Assembly: GCF_000521215.1 (NCBI RefSeq)
Contig: NZ_KI928936.1
Coordinates: 1-49,651 of the forward strand
Length of the DNA: 49,651 nucleotides
Direction: 5' to 3'
Origin: Labrenzia sp. DG1229
GTDB taxonomy: Bacteria > Pseudomonadota > Alphaproteobacteria > Rhizobiales > Stappiaceae
Positions 17,765-28,066 of this stretch are shown here, piece by piece. The position numbers were made by a program, and so were the translations under genes. The notes under the pieces were generated by a model. The model was given only the letters and a program-made list of their open reading frames with translations, made no database searches and was not told the DNA's origin. The stretch's first letter is position 1, and each line of letters starts with the position of its first letter.

Positions 17765-18825
17765 ATGGGTAGCGGGATTTCACTTCGCGATGATTTTGAT
17801 GCCGCGACGTTGTGGCGTCTGGCCAAACAATCAAGCGATGCCAATCAGACGCGGCGTTTGCTGGCGCTTGCCTCGATCTACGACGGCGGCAAGCGCCTTG
17901 AGGCGGCCAGGATCGGCGGGGTGACCCTTCAAATTGTTCGAGACTGGGTTTTGCGCTTTAACTGTGAAGGCCCGGAGGGGCTCGTTGACCGCAAACCTCC
18001 CGGCGCCGTGCCCAAGCTGACACCTGAACACCGCGCGGCCTTGGCGCGGATTGTTGAAGACGGGCCGATCCCGGCGGTCCATGGCGTGGTCCGCTGGCGG
18101 ATCAAGGATCTGGTCGTCTGGCTCCATGAGGAGTTCGGCTTGAGCCTGGCCGAAAGCACAGTGCGTGGAGCCTTGAAGGATATGGGCTTTGTCAAGCTGA
18201 CGGCCCGTCCGCGCCACCATGGCCAGAACGAACATGCGCTGGAGGCTTTTAAAAAAGTTTCCCCGCAGAACTCGAGGCCCTCAGAGCCCGTCTGGGTCCA
18301 CACACACCGGTAGAGATCTGGTGGCAAGACGAGGCCCGGGTCGGTCAGAAGACAAAGATCACAAGGCGGTGGGCGCGCAAGGGAACCAGGCCTGTCGCCC
18401 CAAAGGATCAGCGGACGAAATCAGCATGGATCTTCGGCGCCATATGCCCGGCCAGGGGCACGGGAGCCGGTCTTGTTGTACCCCGGTGCAACACGGCCAT
18501 GATGCAGCTTCATCTCGATGAAATCTCTGCTCATGTTGCTCCCGGTGCACATGCGGTTCTGATGATGGACCGGGCTGGATGGCACATGACCGGAAAACTT
18601 CAAGTGCCGGACAACATCACGATCCTGCCTTTGCCGCCCAAAGCGCCGGAACTCAATCCGGTCGAGAACATATGGCAGTTCATGCGCGACAACTGGCTCT
18701 CAAATCGCGTCTTCAAGTCCTACAAGGAAATCCTCGACCTGTGCTGCCGCGCCTGGAACACGCTCATCAATCAGCCATGGAAAATCATGTCAATCGCAAT
18801 GCGTGAATGGGCGCATCGGTTCTGA
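17765..18825 (+). CDS. IS630-family transposase with -1 frameshift
   Basis: ATG at 17765 follows AGGGAG; an ATG at 17744 lacks a ribosome site. The first frame carries an HTH region (TLQIVRDWVLRFNCEG) and a conserved RPRHHGQNEHALEAFKK segment. It then runs off through TTTTAAAAAAG (18247-18257). A -1 slip on the six A residues joins the second frame, giving SFPAELEALRARLGP and the DDE core: D in WWQDEARVG, D in LMMDRAGWH, and E in NPVENIW. The joined product is about 353 residues, normal for the family. IS630 elements often use a programmed frameshift at an A run, so the gene is probably functional, but one missing A would look the same. Confidence 0.85.
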
Positions 18826-18841
18826 TCAATCGCGCTTGGTA
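18823..18841 (-). repeat. Right terminal inverted repeat of the IS630 element
   Basis: On the minus strand reads TACCAAGCGCGATTGATCA. Its outer base is directly adjacent to the pbpC stop codon (18842-18844 on the minus strand). Confidence 0.75.
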
Positions 18842-20971
18842 TTATTCAATCTTCACGGAAACGCTTGCGCTTTTTCCGGTGGCATCCTTGACCGTTACAT
18901 TTGCAAATCCGGGTGACTCCGGCTGCCAGATCAGTTGTCGTTGAGTAGAATCGGTTTGGAACGGGGCTCCGTTGACAAGAACTGCGTAGGGCGCAACGCC
19001 ACCTTTGAATTTGACAACGAGCGGTTGGGAAAATTGCCGCCCATCTTCCGACGGCTTCAGACCCAGGTGCAGTTCCGCACCATCCGGTGGATACGAAATC
19101 AGGAGCTTGTCTTCCTGGCCGGAAACATTCCGATTTCCAGATGTTCTGGCATATTGGAGCGGTAGCGGTACATCTCCGGCAAGTGCGGCAGCGACATCAG
19201 GCGTGTGTGGAGGAAGTGGCACGCGTGCTGTGCCCAGTTTTTGAAAGACCTCAAAAAGGATCGGTACAGAGGTCTTTTGTCCTGTCTGCCCCGGCACCGG
19301 TGATCCGTCTGGCCGTCCGACCCATACGGCAGCAACGTATTTTCCGTCGAACCCGAGCGCCCACGCATCACGATATCCGTATGAAGTCCCGGTCTTGTAG
19401 GCGATGTGCTGGGTCTCGGAGCCTTGAAGCTGTGGCATCCCGACCAGAATGTCGCTCACCATGACTGCCGCCTTTGCCGAAAGCACCTTCCGAGATTGCT
19501 GTTGCCTCCCCTCTGGAAGACATGACACCCGGCAATGCCTGAATTCGACCGGTTGGCCGCCCTGCGCCAGGGCTCCGTAAGCCTGAGCAAGGTCCTTCAG
19601 CGACAAACCCAGTCCACCGAGGCTGATTGCCAATCCCGCTGGCTTGCCTTTTTCCAGAACCGGCCGGGCGCCCGCCCGTTTCAAACGCGCGAGCAGCCGC
19701 GCTGGTCCAACAGCTTCCAGCAACTGGACAGCCGGCGTGTTCAGGGAAAGCTGCAAAGCTTCCCGCAGTGTCACCGTCCCCTGGTAGGCGCGGTCGAAAT
19801 TGGTCGGCTGATAGCCCCCTATGTCGGTAGGTCGATCCCTGATCAGACTTTCCGGGACCCCAACGCCTTCTTCAAATGCAAGCCCGTAGATGAATGGCTT
19901 CAGTGTCGAGCCGGGTGAACGCACCGCCCGGGTCATGTCGATATGACCCAATCGCGCTTCGTCCAACAGGTCCGGTGCGCCGAGCCGAGCCACAATTTCA
20001 CCGCTGCGGTGGTCCGCCACGATGATTGCCAGGGAAACCGGCACCGGAAAGCTGTTGGCGCGCGTTCGTGCGAGCGCTTCCAGAGCCGACTGCAGGTCCT
20101 TGTCGATCGTCAGGTGATGTACAGTTCGCTTTGGAGCCTTGATTCGCGTGTGGCGGCTTTCATGGGCAGCAATCAGCGGCATATTGTTGCGCCGTGTCCG
20201 CACGGGTTCCGCAGAGGCCGAAGCGGCTTCGGCCGGTGAAATGACGCCAGCGACAACTGCTCTGGCAAGAACCCTGTTGCGTGCTTTTCGGGCCCGCTCA
20301 GGAAAGCGGTCCGGCCGACGGGCTTCCGGGCTTTGCGGCAGGGCGACCAGAAGCGCGGCCTCGGCCGCCGTCAAGCGCCCTGGCTCCTTGCCGAACCAGG
20401 TCAGGCTTGCCGCACGGACCCCTTCCAGGTTGCCGCCGAAGGGCGCTCTCAACACGTAAAGCCGGAGTATGTCCTCCTTGGAATAAGCCTGTTCGAGTTT
20501 CACGGCCTTCAGGACCTGCTCATACTTGCGCCGCGCACTTCTTGTCGGTGTTTCATCCAGGAGCCGAGCGACCTGCATTGTCAGCGTCGAACCACCGGAA
20601 ACGATGCGGCCGTGCCGAACACCCTGCAAAATGGACCGGATCAGGGCGCGCGCATCAACGCCGTCATGCTCAAAGAACCGTTTGTCTTCGAAGGCAAGCA
20701 GCATCTGAACATAGAGCGGATCGATCTCGTCAAGCTCAACCGGTAGCCGCCATTTCTCGTCGCGACTGGTAAACGCCCTGAGCAAACGGTCTTCGCGGTC
20801 AAGAACAACGACCGAAAGCGGCAAATCGGAAATTTGAGGTGGCGGCGGAAGAGCCTTGAAGTCAGAGAGTACCTTCCAGCTTCCAGCTCCCAAGAGTGTG
20901 CAAAGGCATACTCCGGCGATCGCCATCGATCGCCGGTTTCCTTGCCAGAACTGCCGCAACCGGATTGCCAT
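18842..20971 (-). CDS. pbpC: Penicillin-binding protein 1C
   Basis: A 709-residue bifunctional peptidoglycan synthase, with an N-terminal membrane anchor (residues 16-33). The GT51 glycosyltransferase follows, with EDKRFFEHDG (95-104) and STLTMQ (128-133). The transpeptidase has STLK (355-358), SLN (409-411) and KTG (526-528). The last 90 residues fit the PBP1C-specific C-terminal domain (PPDGAELHLG... APYAVLVNG). It starts eight bases after the stop of the alpha-2-macroglobulin gene, the standard pairing in which A2M traps invading proteases and PBP1C repairs the wall. The TAA stop is directly followed by the IS630 end, so its native terminator has been displaced. Confidence 0.93.
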   Translation of the reverse strand: MAIRLRQFWQGNRRSMAIAGVCLCTLLGAGSWKVLSDFKALPPPPQISDLPLSVVVLDREDRLLRAFTSRDEKWRLPVELDEIDPLYVQMLLAFEDKRFFEHDGVDARALIRSILQGVRHGRIVSGGSTLTMQVARLLDETPTRSARRKYEQVLKAVKLEQAYSKEDILRLYVLRAPFGGNLEGVRAASLTWFGKEPGRLTAAEAALLVALPQSPEARRPDRFPERARKARNRVLARAVVAGVISPAEAASASAEPVRTRRNNMPLIAAHESRHTRIKAPKRTVHHLTIDKDLQSALEALARTRANSFPVPVSLAIIVADHRSGEIVARLGAPDLLDEARLGHIDMTRAVRSPGSTLKPFIYGLAFEEGVGVPESLIRDRPTDIGGYQPTNFDRAYQGTVTLREALQLSLNTPAVQLLEAVGPARLLARLKRAGARPVLEKGKPAGLAISLGGLGLSLKDLAQAYGALAQGGQPVEFRHCRVSCLPEGRQQQSRKVLSAKAAVMVSDILVGMPQLQGSETQHIAYKTGTSYGYRDAWALGFDGKYVAAVWVGRPDGSPVPGQTGQKTSVPILFEVFQKLGTARVPLPPHTPDVAAALAGDVPLPLQYARTSGNRNVSGQEDKLLISYPPDGAELHLGLKPSEDGRQFSQPLVVKFKGGVAPYAVLVNGAPFQTDSTQRQLIWQPESPGFANVTVKDATGKSASVSVKIE

Positions 20972-20979
20972 TTCCTGTG

Positions 20980-23900
20980 TTACCGGGTCGGGCCCAGCAC
21001 GTTGAAGCGGCCAGTTTCCGTGATCGCACGACGGTCAGGCCGGTACATGTCCTCAACCGAGGCCGGTGGATGAGCGAATGCGCCGGGTATCGCCGCACGT
21101 GCCAGATACGCAAACGTCAGTTCCTGGCCACCCTGCCGGGTCTGATCAACGGCAACCTCGAACCTGTCATCGTAAAAGGCAGCATGCTGCGGGGAGTCTA
21201 TGGTTGACAGGAAGGAAAGCCCCCCAAGGTCACCGGAGCGCACCAGCCTCGGATTGTCGATGACGAGACCTGCCGGCAACCGGTCGACAACCATCAGCCG
21301 TCCTGGCTGATCTGTCAGTGCACGCACGGTAAGAACAACGGCGAGACGTGTATTGACCGGGACTGCCGACGGATCCACCAGATTGCCGTCCAGATCGTAG
21401 ATCCGGCGCTCGACTGAATAATCCTTTCCGCCGGCCGGCTCCGGTGTAACCGGCTGCCCGACGACAGAAACGAGAAGATCTGTCGCTGCCGCGCCGTTAT
21501 TTGTCACCTGAACCGGCACTCCCTCCAGTTCGCTGCCACTGAGCGCCCATGCCAGCCGGCCCGGGGTTTCTGCGCCGCCGACTGATATCCGGGCTTCGTC
21601 CGCTGACTCGTTTAGTGCCTGCGCCGCAAGAAGCAGCCACGCCATGTCCTGTGTTGATCGGTTCGACGTTCTGCTCTGCGCAGCCTTCAACCTGTCAACA
21701 GCGTCTTCTTCCAGTTGCGTCCCGGCGGAGGCAGAAACGATGTAATCTGTTACGCCCGCGCTGTCGCGCAACGAAGAACCATAGTCACTGCGGTAGGTCT
21801 GGTTCTTTTCCCGAGGCAAAGCATTGAGCGCTGCGGTAAATCCGGTTGCAGCCCGTTCCCTCTCGCCGTAAAGCGCAAGTCCTGCGGCAACCTGCGCCTT
21901 GGCAAGCGGTGTCGCAAAGCTTTGCAGCTTCGCATCCAGATAGTAGCGCAGATCACCCATCGACGCGCGGCCGTTTCTTGCAAGAACATACAGCGCGTAG
22001 GCAATTCCCTCACCACCATCCTGAAAGTCGGATGCATAGGCCATCCGGTTCTCCAGATTGTCCAGTGCCGTTGTAAACGCGAGGTCCGGGACCCGGTATC
22101 CCTTCTCCCTGGCACGGGTCAGGAAGTCGGTCACATAGGCGTCGAGCCAGGTGTCGCCATCGCCAAAGCTGTTCCAAAGGCCAAATTCACCTGAAGAGGA
22201 CTGGTTGGCGAGCACTGCCGAAATGGCCTTGACCACTCGATCCCTGATCGCATCGTCACCGCCAAGCCCGGCTGCTTCGGCGACGTCGCTCAAATAGAGC
22301 AACGGCAAGGCCCGGCTCGTGGTCTGCTCGGTGCAGCCGTAGGGATACCGGTCGAGCGCGGCCAACAAGCCGGCAACGTCAATGCTGGCAGCACCGCCCG
22401 CCGTGAGCGTGACATCAACGGTTTGCGCCCTCAATCCGTCGAAACTGTCAGCGCTCAGGCTCAAGTTGTCACCGGATGCGAGCTGGAAGGACGACCTTCG
22501 CACGACATTGGGTTGCGTGTCCCTGATCTCAAGCCCGATTCGCTTGACGGTGCTCTCACCGTCCGGACCCGTAAGCGACGCAACGACTTCGCTGTCTGAT
22601 GGATCGGAACCGGCGCTGACCGGCAGCAATGCGAGAACCTTCTTGCCCTTTTCAATCTCGAATGAGCGGACTTGCCTTGGAGCATTGTCGATCGACAACT
22701 CTTCACCAGCAGTGACCTCCAGCTCATAGGTGCCGGTCTCACCGTCCACATTGTCGATTTCGATCGCGAGACGCGAACTATCCCCGGGAGCGAGGAACGC
22801 GGGTGCACTTGCCGTCATCACGACGGGCGACCTGACTTCCACTTCCTGATCGGCATGGCCTACGCTGTCAGGCGTCCAGGCAATGGCCATCAACTTGAGT
22901 GCACCATTGAAGGCTGGAACATCGAATGAAACCGTCGCATTTCCATCTGAATCGACGTTCACGAGTCCTGAAAACAGCGCGACCGGCTCCTCGTCGGGCG
23001 GCGGGGAATCAAGTCTGAGTGACATGGCATCACCACCGGACCGGATCCTTCCCGAGGTACCGGCCATCCGGTCGATCAGCTGTCCGTAAAGATCCCTGAT
23101 ATCCGTTCCGAGCCGGCGCTGGCCAAAATACCAGGAATCCGGGTCCGGTGTCTTGAAATTCGTCAGGTTCAAAATGCCGACATCAACGGCGGCGACAGTC
23201 AGATAGGCCTCGGTACCAGGCTGAAGATTGGCAAGCCTGACCGGAACCTCAAGTGTGGTTTCCGGCAGGATCCGTCCCGGCGCAGACAACTCGACATCAA
23301 TCACGCGATCGCCCGGATCCACCTTGAGCCAGGACAGGCCGATTGCCCGCGAGGGCATGCGTTTCTGGTCGATATCCATGGGGCGGTAGAGGCTCGCGGT
23401 GACGTAAGCACCCGCCCCCCATTCGTCGCTGACGGGAAGCTCGATTTCGGTTTCTTCCGCAGACACTTCAATGGTGCGGCTCGCAAGAAGACCACCCGAG
23501 ACAACGTTCACCACCGCAATCCCGGCCATCTGCGGCTTCAGCCGCAACTTCGCCGTCTCACCAGGCCGATAGCTTGCCTTGTCCAGTCCGACGTCGAGAT
23601 AGTCCGGCGTTTCGGATGACGCGTCCGCGGAGTACCAGCCTGCATTGAACGATACACTTGTCGAGGTCTGAAGCGAACCGCTCCCCTTTACATCGAGCCT
23701 GTATTCACCCCATTCCACCGGCAGGGACAGTTCGGCGGGTTTCGCCGCTTCAATGCTCACTTCACCGCTGGCCACCCGCTCTGATGTGGTTATCGGCTCA
23801 AAGGACCAGCGTCCGTCAAGACGGTACCACTGGTATCTCCGGCTGATCTTGGAAAGTGTCCATGACAAGTCGTCGGCGTCCAGCTGCTTGCCATCCGCAC

Positions 23901-26516
23901 CGATGACAATCAGGGAAAAGGCAGCAGGTCCTCCCTCATCAACACCGCCATCGAATGCCGGTCTGATACCGATACGTGGCCCATCCAGGGCAACCGGCAG
24001 GTCAAGATCGCGTTCTACGTAGCGTCCCCCCGCCTCGACCAGTCGTGCAACCAGTTCGGCGTCATACAAGGTCGTCGTCTCGGGCAGGGTCGGCAGGGTC
24101 ACGTCAAAAGAGAGTTTGCCATCCTCGTCCGTTTTCAGACCTGATGGGACCGCGCCGCGCTGGGAGTAAGTCTCTTCGTTCTCCAGTCCGAACAGATACC
24201 CCTGATAGGCCTTGAGTGTGCGAACGGGGCGCACGATGACATCGCCTTCCAGAGTCTGGCCGCTGGCGGGAGAACCGTAGAGAAACTTCGCCTCCAGCGT
24301 AATCGATGTCGGCGATGTCTGACTGAAGGCTGTCGCGCGGGTTTCCAGCTCGAAATCGACCCTTTCAGGTCGATAGTCTTCCACGAGGAATGTCTCCTGC
24401 GCGAGCGCTCCTCCCTTGGGATCGGCGAATACCTGCCAGGACCAGATCCCCTGTTGCACGGTCCCGCCAAGATCGAGATCCTGCAAATGACCACCAAGAC
24501 CGCTATCGGTAACGGTGAAACGGGCATGTTCCACGCCGTCGGGACGGCTGAAAACGAATGTCAGCGGAAAGTCTTCCTGTGCCATTGCCTTCGAATTGCG
24601 AAGGAGAGCCTGGGCGTGAACCGTTTCGCCGGCCTTGTAGATCCCACGGTCAGTCCAGGCAAAGACATCCAGTGGTCCCGGCGCAGGCCTGCCTTCAACC
24701 CCGCGGTCGGAAAGATCGAAAGCGGGTTTGCGCAGATCGAGGAACGAATAGTCTCCCTCCCCGGTCTCGGCGATGAGAACTCCCGGTGCAGATCCACCGC
24801 GACCACGCGTCAGGCCGGCTGCAAATTCGGCGAATCCCTCCGCGTTTGTCGTGGTCTCACCGAGCACTTCATTGTTCACCGCCAGAAGCCTGACGGTAAC
24901 GCCATCAACCGATTTTGCTGTTGAGAGAGAACGGATATTTGCTGCAATGCCGCTGTCGCCTATAAGTGCGGTCAATCCGAGGTCCGACACCAGGAACCAC
25001 TGTGTGGCAAGTATGCCCCAACGGTTCTGCAAATCGAGTTTGGAGCGCGCCGTCATGGCATAGACACCGGGCTTCAGTTCGATCCCGGTATCGGAAACGG
25101 GGAACGCCGTGGTGACGTCCTGGTTCAGCGTGTTTTCGGTTTCGAGAATTCCGGACCAGACCTTTTCGCCAAGCTCGTCCTCGATCTGATCTGCCTTCCA
25201 AGGATCGAGCTGACGCAGGAAACGGTTGTCGCGCAGAACGTCCGCGACAGACCGGTTGCCGACGCGATAGATCACGGTCTCAACCTCGGTGCTGTTTACC
25301 GACACGATCGGAATGGTGGGATTGCCACCCGACGGGAGAACATAAGAACGGCTGAGGAAATGGACCGATGGCGCACGATCCTTCACGTAGATCGACAATT
25401 CAGCCGTCTTTTCAAGCTTTTCGCCATCGGCAGCCGGCAAACCACTGCGGGCTGTGACCTGATAGCGGGCTCCGTGCTCCAGACCGTCGGCACAGATCTG
25501 GTTCCCCTCGGTTTCGACCGAGACCGAGCCGGAACCCTTGACCGTGACATAAGGCCCGAGGTCTTCACCCAAAGGGAGCTTTTGCGAAAAGGTCAGACAG
25601 ATTCTGGGAGAGACGCTGTCCGAATCAACCTGATGATCGACAATTCGAAAGCCATGCTGTGCAACAAGGCCGTCGTAGCGGCGACGCAGGTTCGGATTTT
25701 CCTCGAGTGCGAGTGAGGCGCGCAGTGCCTTGATCGACGGTTTGAATTCGTTGCGGCGTTCCAGCGCCCGTCCGAGCAGATCAAGTGCAAATGCCCTCTC
25801 CTGCGAATTGATCGCCTTCAGATAGGCATTGATGGCAGCGGATATCGCGTTTTCTGCTTGGTTTCCCGTTCCTGCCAGTTGTCCGGATTTTGAAGCAGCA
25901 ATGCTGCTGTCAGGCTTGTCCAGTCGTTGAAGTCGCCAGGTTCCAGAACGATCAACTGGACAAAGTCCGCCTCGGCGAGCGCTCCGTTGCGATTGTTCAG
26001 CGCTGCAATCCCGTTGCGGCGTAGCTGTTCCACCGTTTGTGCCGTCGAGCGGCCGGAATTGGCGATGCTTTGCGTGTAGGTTGCCGCAGTTTCCAACTGC
26101 GAACCGGGCAGAAACGCCAGTTCCAGTTTCCTGTCCGCGCTCAGATCTGCGCGTGGCGCCCTGACTTCAACCACCCTGCCTGCAATGGCGCCAGCGAAAC
26201 TCTGGAGTTCGCCGAAATCCGATTTCAGAAAGCACCAGCCGGCCGAGGTGTTGAACGTAAAGGCACGGCACTGATTGTCGGCCAGACAAACCGCCTTGCA
26301 GCCTTCCAGATCTACATCCTTCACGGTTCGGTAGTCACTACCGAAGAAATCGGCGTCATCGATCGTCACGATGCGCCGGTCCTGCGCAGCTGCAGGCGTT
26401 GCCAGTATGGCAGCCGCTCCTGCAACCAGAATCGGAAGGAAAATCCGTGATTTTCGGCTGTTCCGATGCGCTGTTTCTGAATAAACGGATTTGAAAACTT
26501 TGGAAAAAAGAAACAT
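20980..26516 (-). pseudogene. Bacterial alpha-2-macroglobulin with N-terminal PAN/Apple domain, frameshifted
   Basis: The start at 26516 follows GGGAGGA. A signal peptide ends ATPAAAQD. A PAN/Apple-like domain follows (about residues 45-105, with CKAVCLADNQCRAFTF and a third Cys in WCFLKS), then a TPR-like linker. At 25857 the frame breaks. Adding one C on the plus strand there (one G in the mRNA) joins ERETK to AENAISAAINAYLKA, and the frame then runs to 20980, giving about 1845 residues. The body is a YfhM-type A2M with macroglobulin-like domains and the thioester motif GCTEQ (Cys codon at 22333-22335). It would trap proteases in the periplasm. The gene is otherwise perfect, so the break may be a sequence error. 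Confidence 0.88.
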
Positions 26517-27091
26517 GTCCTGTCCTCCCGGACCGATAATTTCCCCTATCAAGGCATCGGAACGTGACTAGGACAAGGCAAAAATTTCGACAAATGCACC
26601 GGTGCAATGTCCGACCAGACCGTGGTCTGGCACACACGCGCCGATACCGAAGGGCGGCCAGCTTGGCGAATGCGGGCAGGTTTGCCGTCCGCTTCTCTCA
26701 TCGAGCAGCAACACGACGACCGCTCTCTGTCCAATTCAAGAATCGATCAACCGGCGTTCGAACCCGACAGACGTGGCGGTTGAAGCAAACCGGTCGTTGT
26801 TCGATATTTCTTTAAGCGAATTTTTGCTAGATCCGCGTGCGGCACGCCTTGTGATCTTCAGCGCAGGAGAGGCTCAAGGGGCACCATTCAAACCGGAGAG
26901 CGCATATCGCATTCGGATTGCCTTTAGGAGCTTGAAACACACCCATCCGTCCAGTGCACTCTCTGTTCAAGAGAGTATGACGGGCTTCGCTGCCTGCAGT
27001 CTCATTTCCCCGGGCAAGTCCTGATTTGCGTTGTTGCAAACTTGAGAGGCATCTGCATGTGGAAAAGTGCTATCTGCCAAGAGTTTGATTT
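26517..27091. other. Intergenic region upstream of the A2M gene
   Basis: About 575 bases between the A2M start and the end of the LysR gene. It contains two perfect palindromes near the A2M promoter side (26595-26630). No gene could be supported; the open frames lack motifs. A GTTCGAACC string near 26755 is not part of a tRNA, because the flanks do not pair. Confidence 0.5.
26595..26630. promoter_or_regulatory. Two adjacent palindromes upstream of the A2M gene
   Basis: TGCACCGGTGCA (26595-26606) is a perfect 12-base palindrome. CCAGACCGTGGTCTGG (26615-26630) is a perfect 7-bp dyad with a 2-base centre. They lie 80-115 bases upstream of the A2M start. The tiny centres suit protein-binding operators more than RNA hairpins. 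The cognate regulator is unknown. Confidence 0.4.
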
Positions 27092-27967
27092 TTAGGTCTG
27101 ACTTGCTGCCTTTTTCAGCCAGTTGACAAATTCCTTCGCTTTTGGGCTCAAGCCGGAACGCGTAACGAGGTAGTACGCCAATGGAGCACTGTCCTCAGCG
27201 TAAAGCTCCTCAAGTATGCCAAGTTTCAGATCCGTCTGCACCAGCGCCCGCGATTGCAGAGAGACGCCATGGCCAGCTCTGGCCGCCGCAATCACGAGCG
27301 AGTTGGTTGGATAGTGACGGTTGGTCCGGGCATCGAAATCGATACCATGTCTTTCGGCCCAGTCACGATGCTCCTGGCGCGAAGCTTCAAAGAGCCATGG
27401 GTAAGACTTGAGATTCCTCAGATCCCTCGATACGGCCGCATCAACGAGGCCGGGCTTTGCGACAACGACATACTCCGCCGATGCCAAGCGTGCCGTCTTG
27501 GTGCCGGGCCACTCCCCGAGACCGTATCTGATTGCCAGATCGAACTGCTCGCCGCGGATTTCGGCAAGCTGCAGACTTGGCTGGAGATTTATCTCAATAT
27601 CCGGATGTTCCTGCCAGAAGCTATCCAGTCTGGGCATCAGCCAGATCTCCGCGAATGCCGGGGTCAATGCGACGGTGACAGGCCGGTTCTCCTCGGCAGC
27701 AACAAGAGAATTGACCCCTTGAACAAGTGTCTGAAAGCAATCGGACGTGGACGCAGCCAATCGCTCTCCCGTTTTAGTCAAGCTGACACCCTTGCCTTTA
27801 CGCTCGACAAGGCTGACACCAAACCATTCCTCCAATCCGCGAACATGCTGGCGCACCGCAGCTTCCGTGACATTGAGTTCGCGTGCCGCAGCCGTAAAGC
27901 TCTTGTTTCGCGTCACCGTTTCAAAAGCGCGCAACGCATGCAAAGACGGTATTTTTTTCCAATCCAT
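27092..27967 (-). CDS. LysR family regulator (GcvA-like)
   Basis: A 291-residue protein. The N-terminal winged HTH is typical: LHALRAFETVTRNKSFTAAARELNVTEAAVRQHVRGLEEW. The substrate-binding domain includes NRPVTVALTPAFAEIWLMPRL and FDLAIRYG, as in the GcvA/AmpR branch. ATG at 27967 is preferred over the TTG at 27979. It is divergent from the lysE-like exporter, with 99 bases between the starts that contain two copies of a 15-base motif, so it almost certainly controls that gene. Confidence 0.9.
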   Translation of the reverse strand: MDWKKIPSLHALRAFETVTRNKSFTAAARELNVTEAAVRQHVRGLEEWFGVSLVERKGKGVSLTKTGERLAASTSDCFQTLVQGVNSLVAAEENRPVTVALTPAFAEIWLMPRLDSFWQEHPDIEINLQPSLQLAEIRGEQFDLAIRYGLGEWPGTKTARLASAEYVVVAKPGLVDAAVSRDLRNLKSYPWLFEASRQEHRDWAERHGIDFDARTNRHYPTNSLVIAAARAGHGVSLQSRALVQTDLKLGILEELYAEDSAPLAYYLVTRSGLSPKAKEFVNWLKKAASQT

Positions 27968-27988
27968 ATCGTAGCTCAACTTCGATTA

Positions 27989-28052
27989 TGAATTTCATAT
28001 TGATTTGATTTTTTTACGAACTCAAACAAAATTTAGTGAAATTCACATTGAT
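27989..28052. promoter_or_regulatory. Paired LysR-box-like repeats between lysR and lysE
   Basis: GAATTTCATATTGAT (27990-28004) and GAAATTCACATTGAT (28038-28052) differ at two of 15 positions and are 48 bases apart in the same orientation. Each begins inside a perfect palindrome TGAANTTCA (27989-27997 and 28037-28045). They are the most likely binding sites for the divergent LysR regulator. Confidence 0.5.
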
Positions 28053-28066
28053 ATTGGGAGAGCGCG

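Larger units (their letters stand above)
17679..18841 (+). mobile_element. IS630-family insertion sequence, complete
   Basis: An element of 1163 bases including the flanking TA dinucleotides. Left end TACCAAGCCCAATTGGTTA and right end (read inward) TACCAAGCGCGATTGATCA match at 15 of 19 positions. Both ends start with TA, as expected from IS630/Tc1-type insertion into TA. It holds one transposase gene in two frames. The right end touches the pbpC stop codon. Confidence 0.88.

Noticed and set aside
25593..25790. Separate small minus-strand protein near the A2M break
   Set aside because: The correct A2M frame through this stretch has no stop and reads as the A2M linker, so the other frame is a shadow.
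26750..26790. tRNA-like GTTCGAACC string
   Set aside because: The flanking bases cannot form a T-stem or acceptor stem, so it is not a tRNA or an integration-site remnant.
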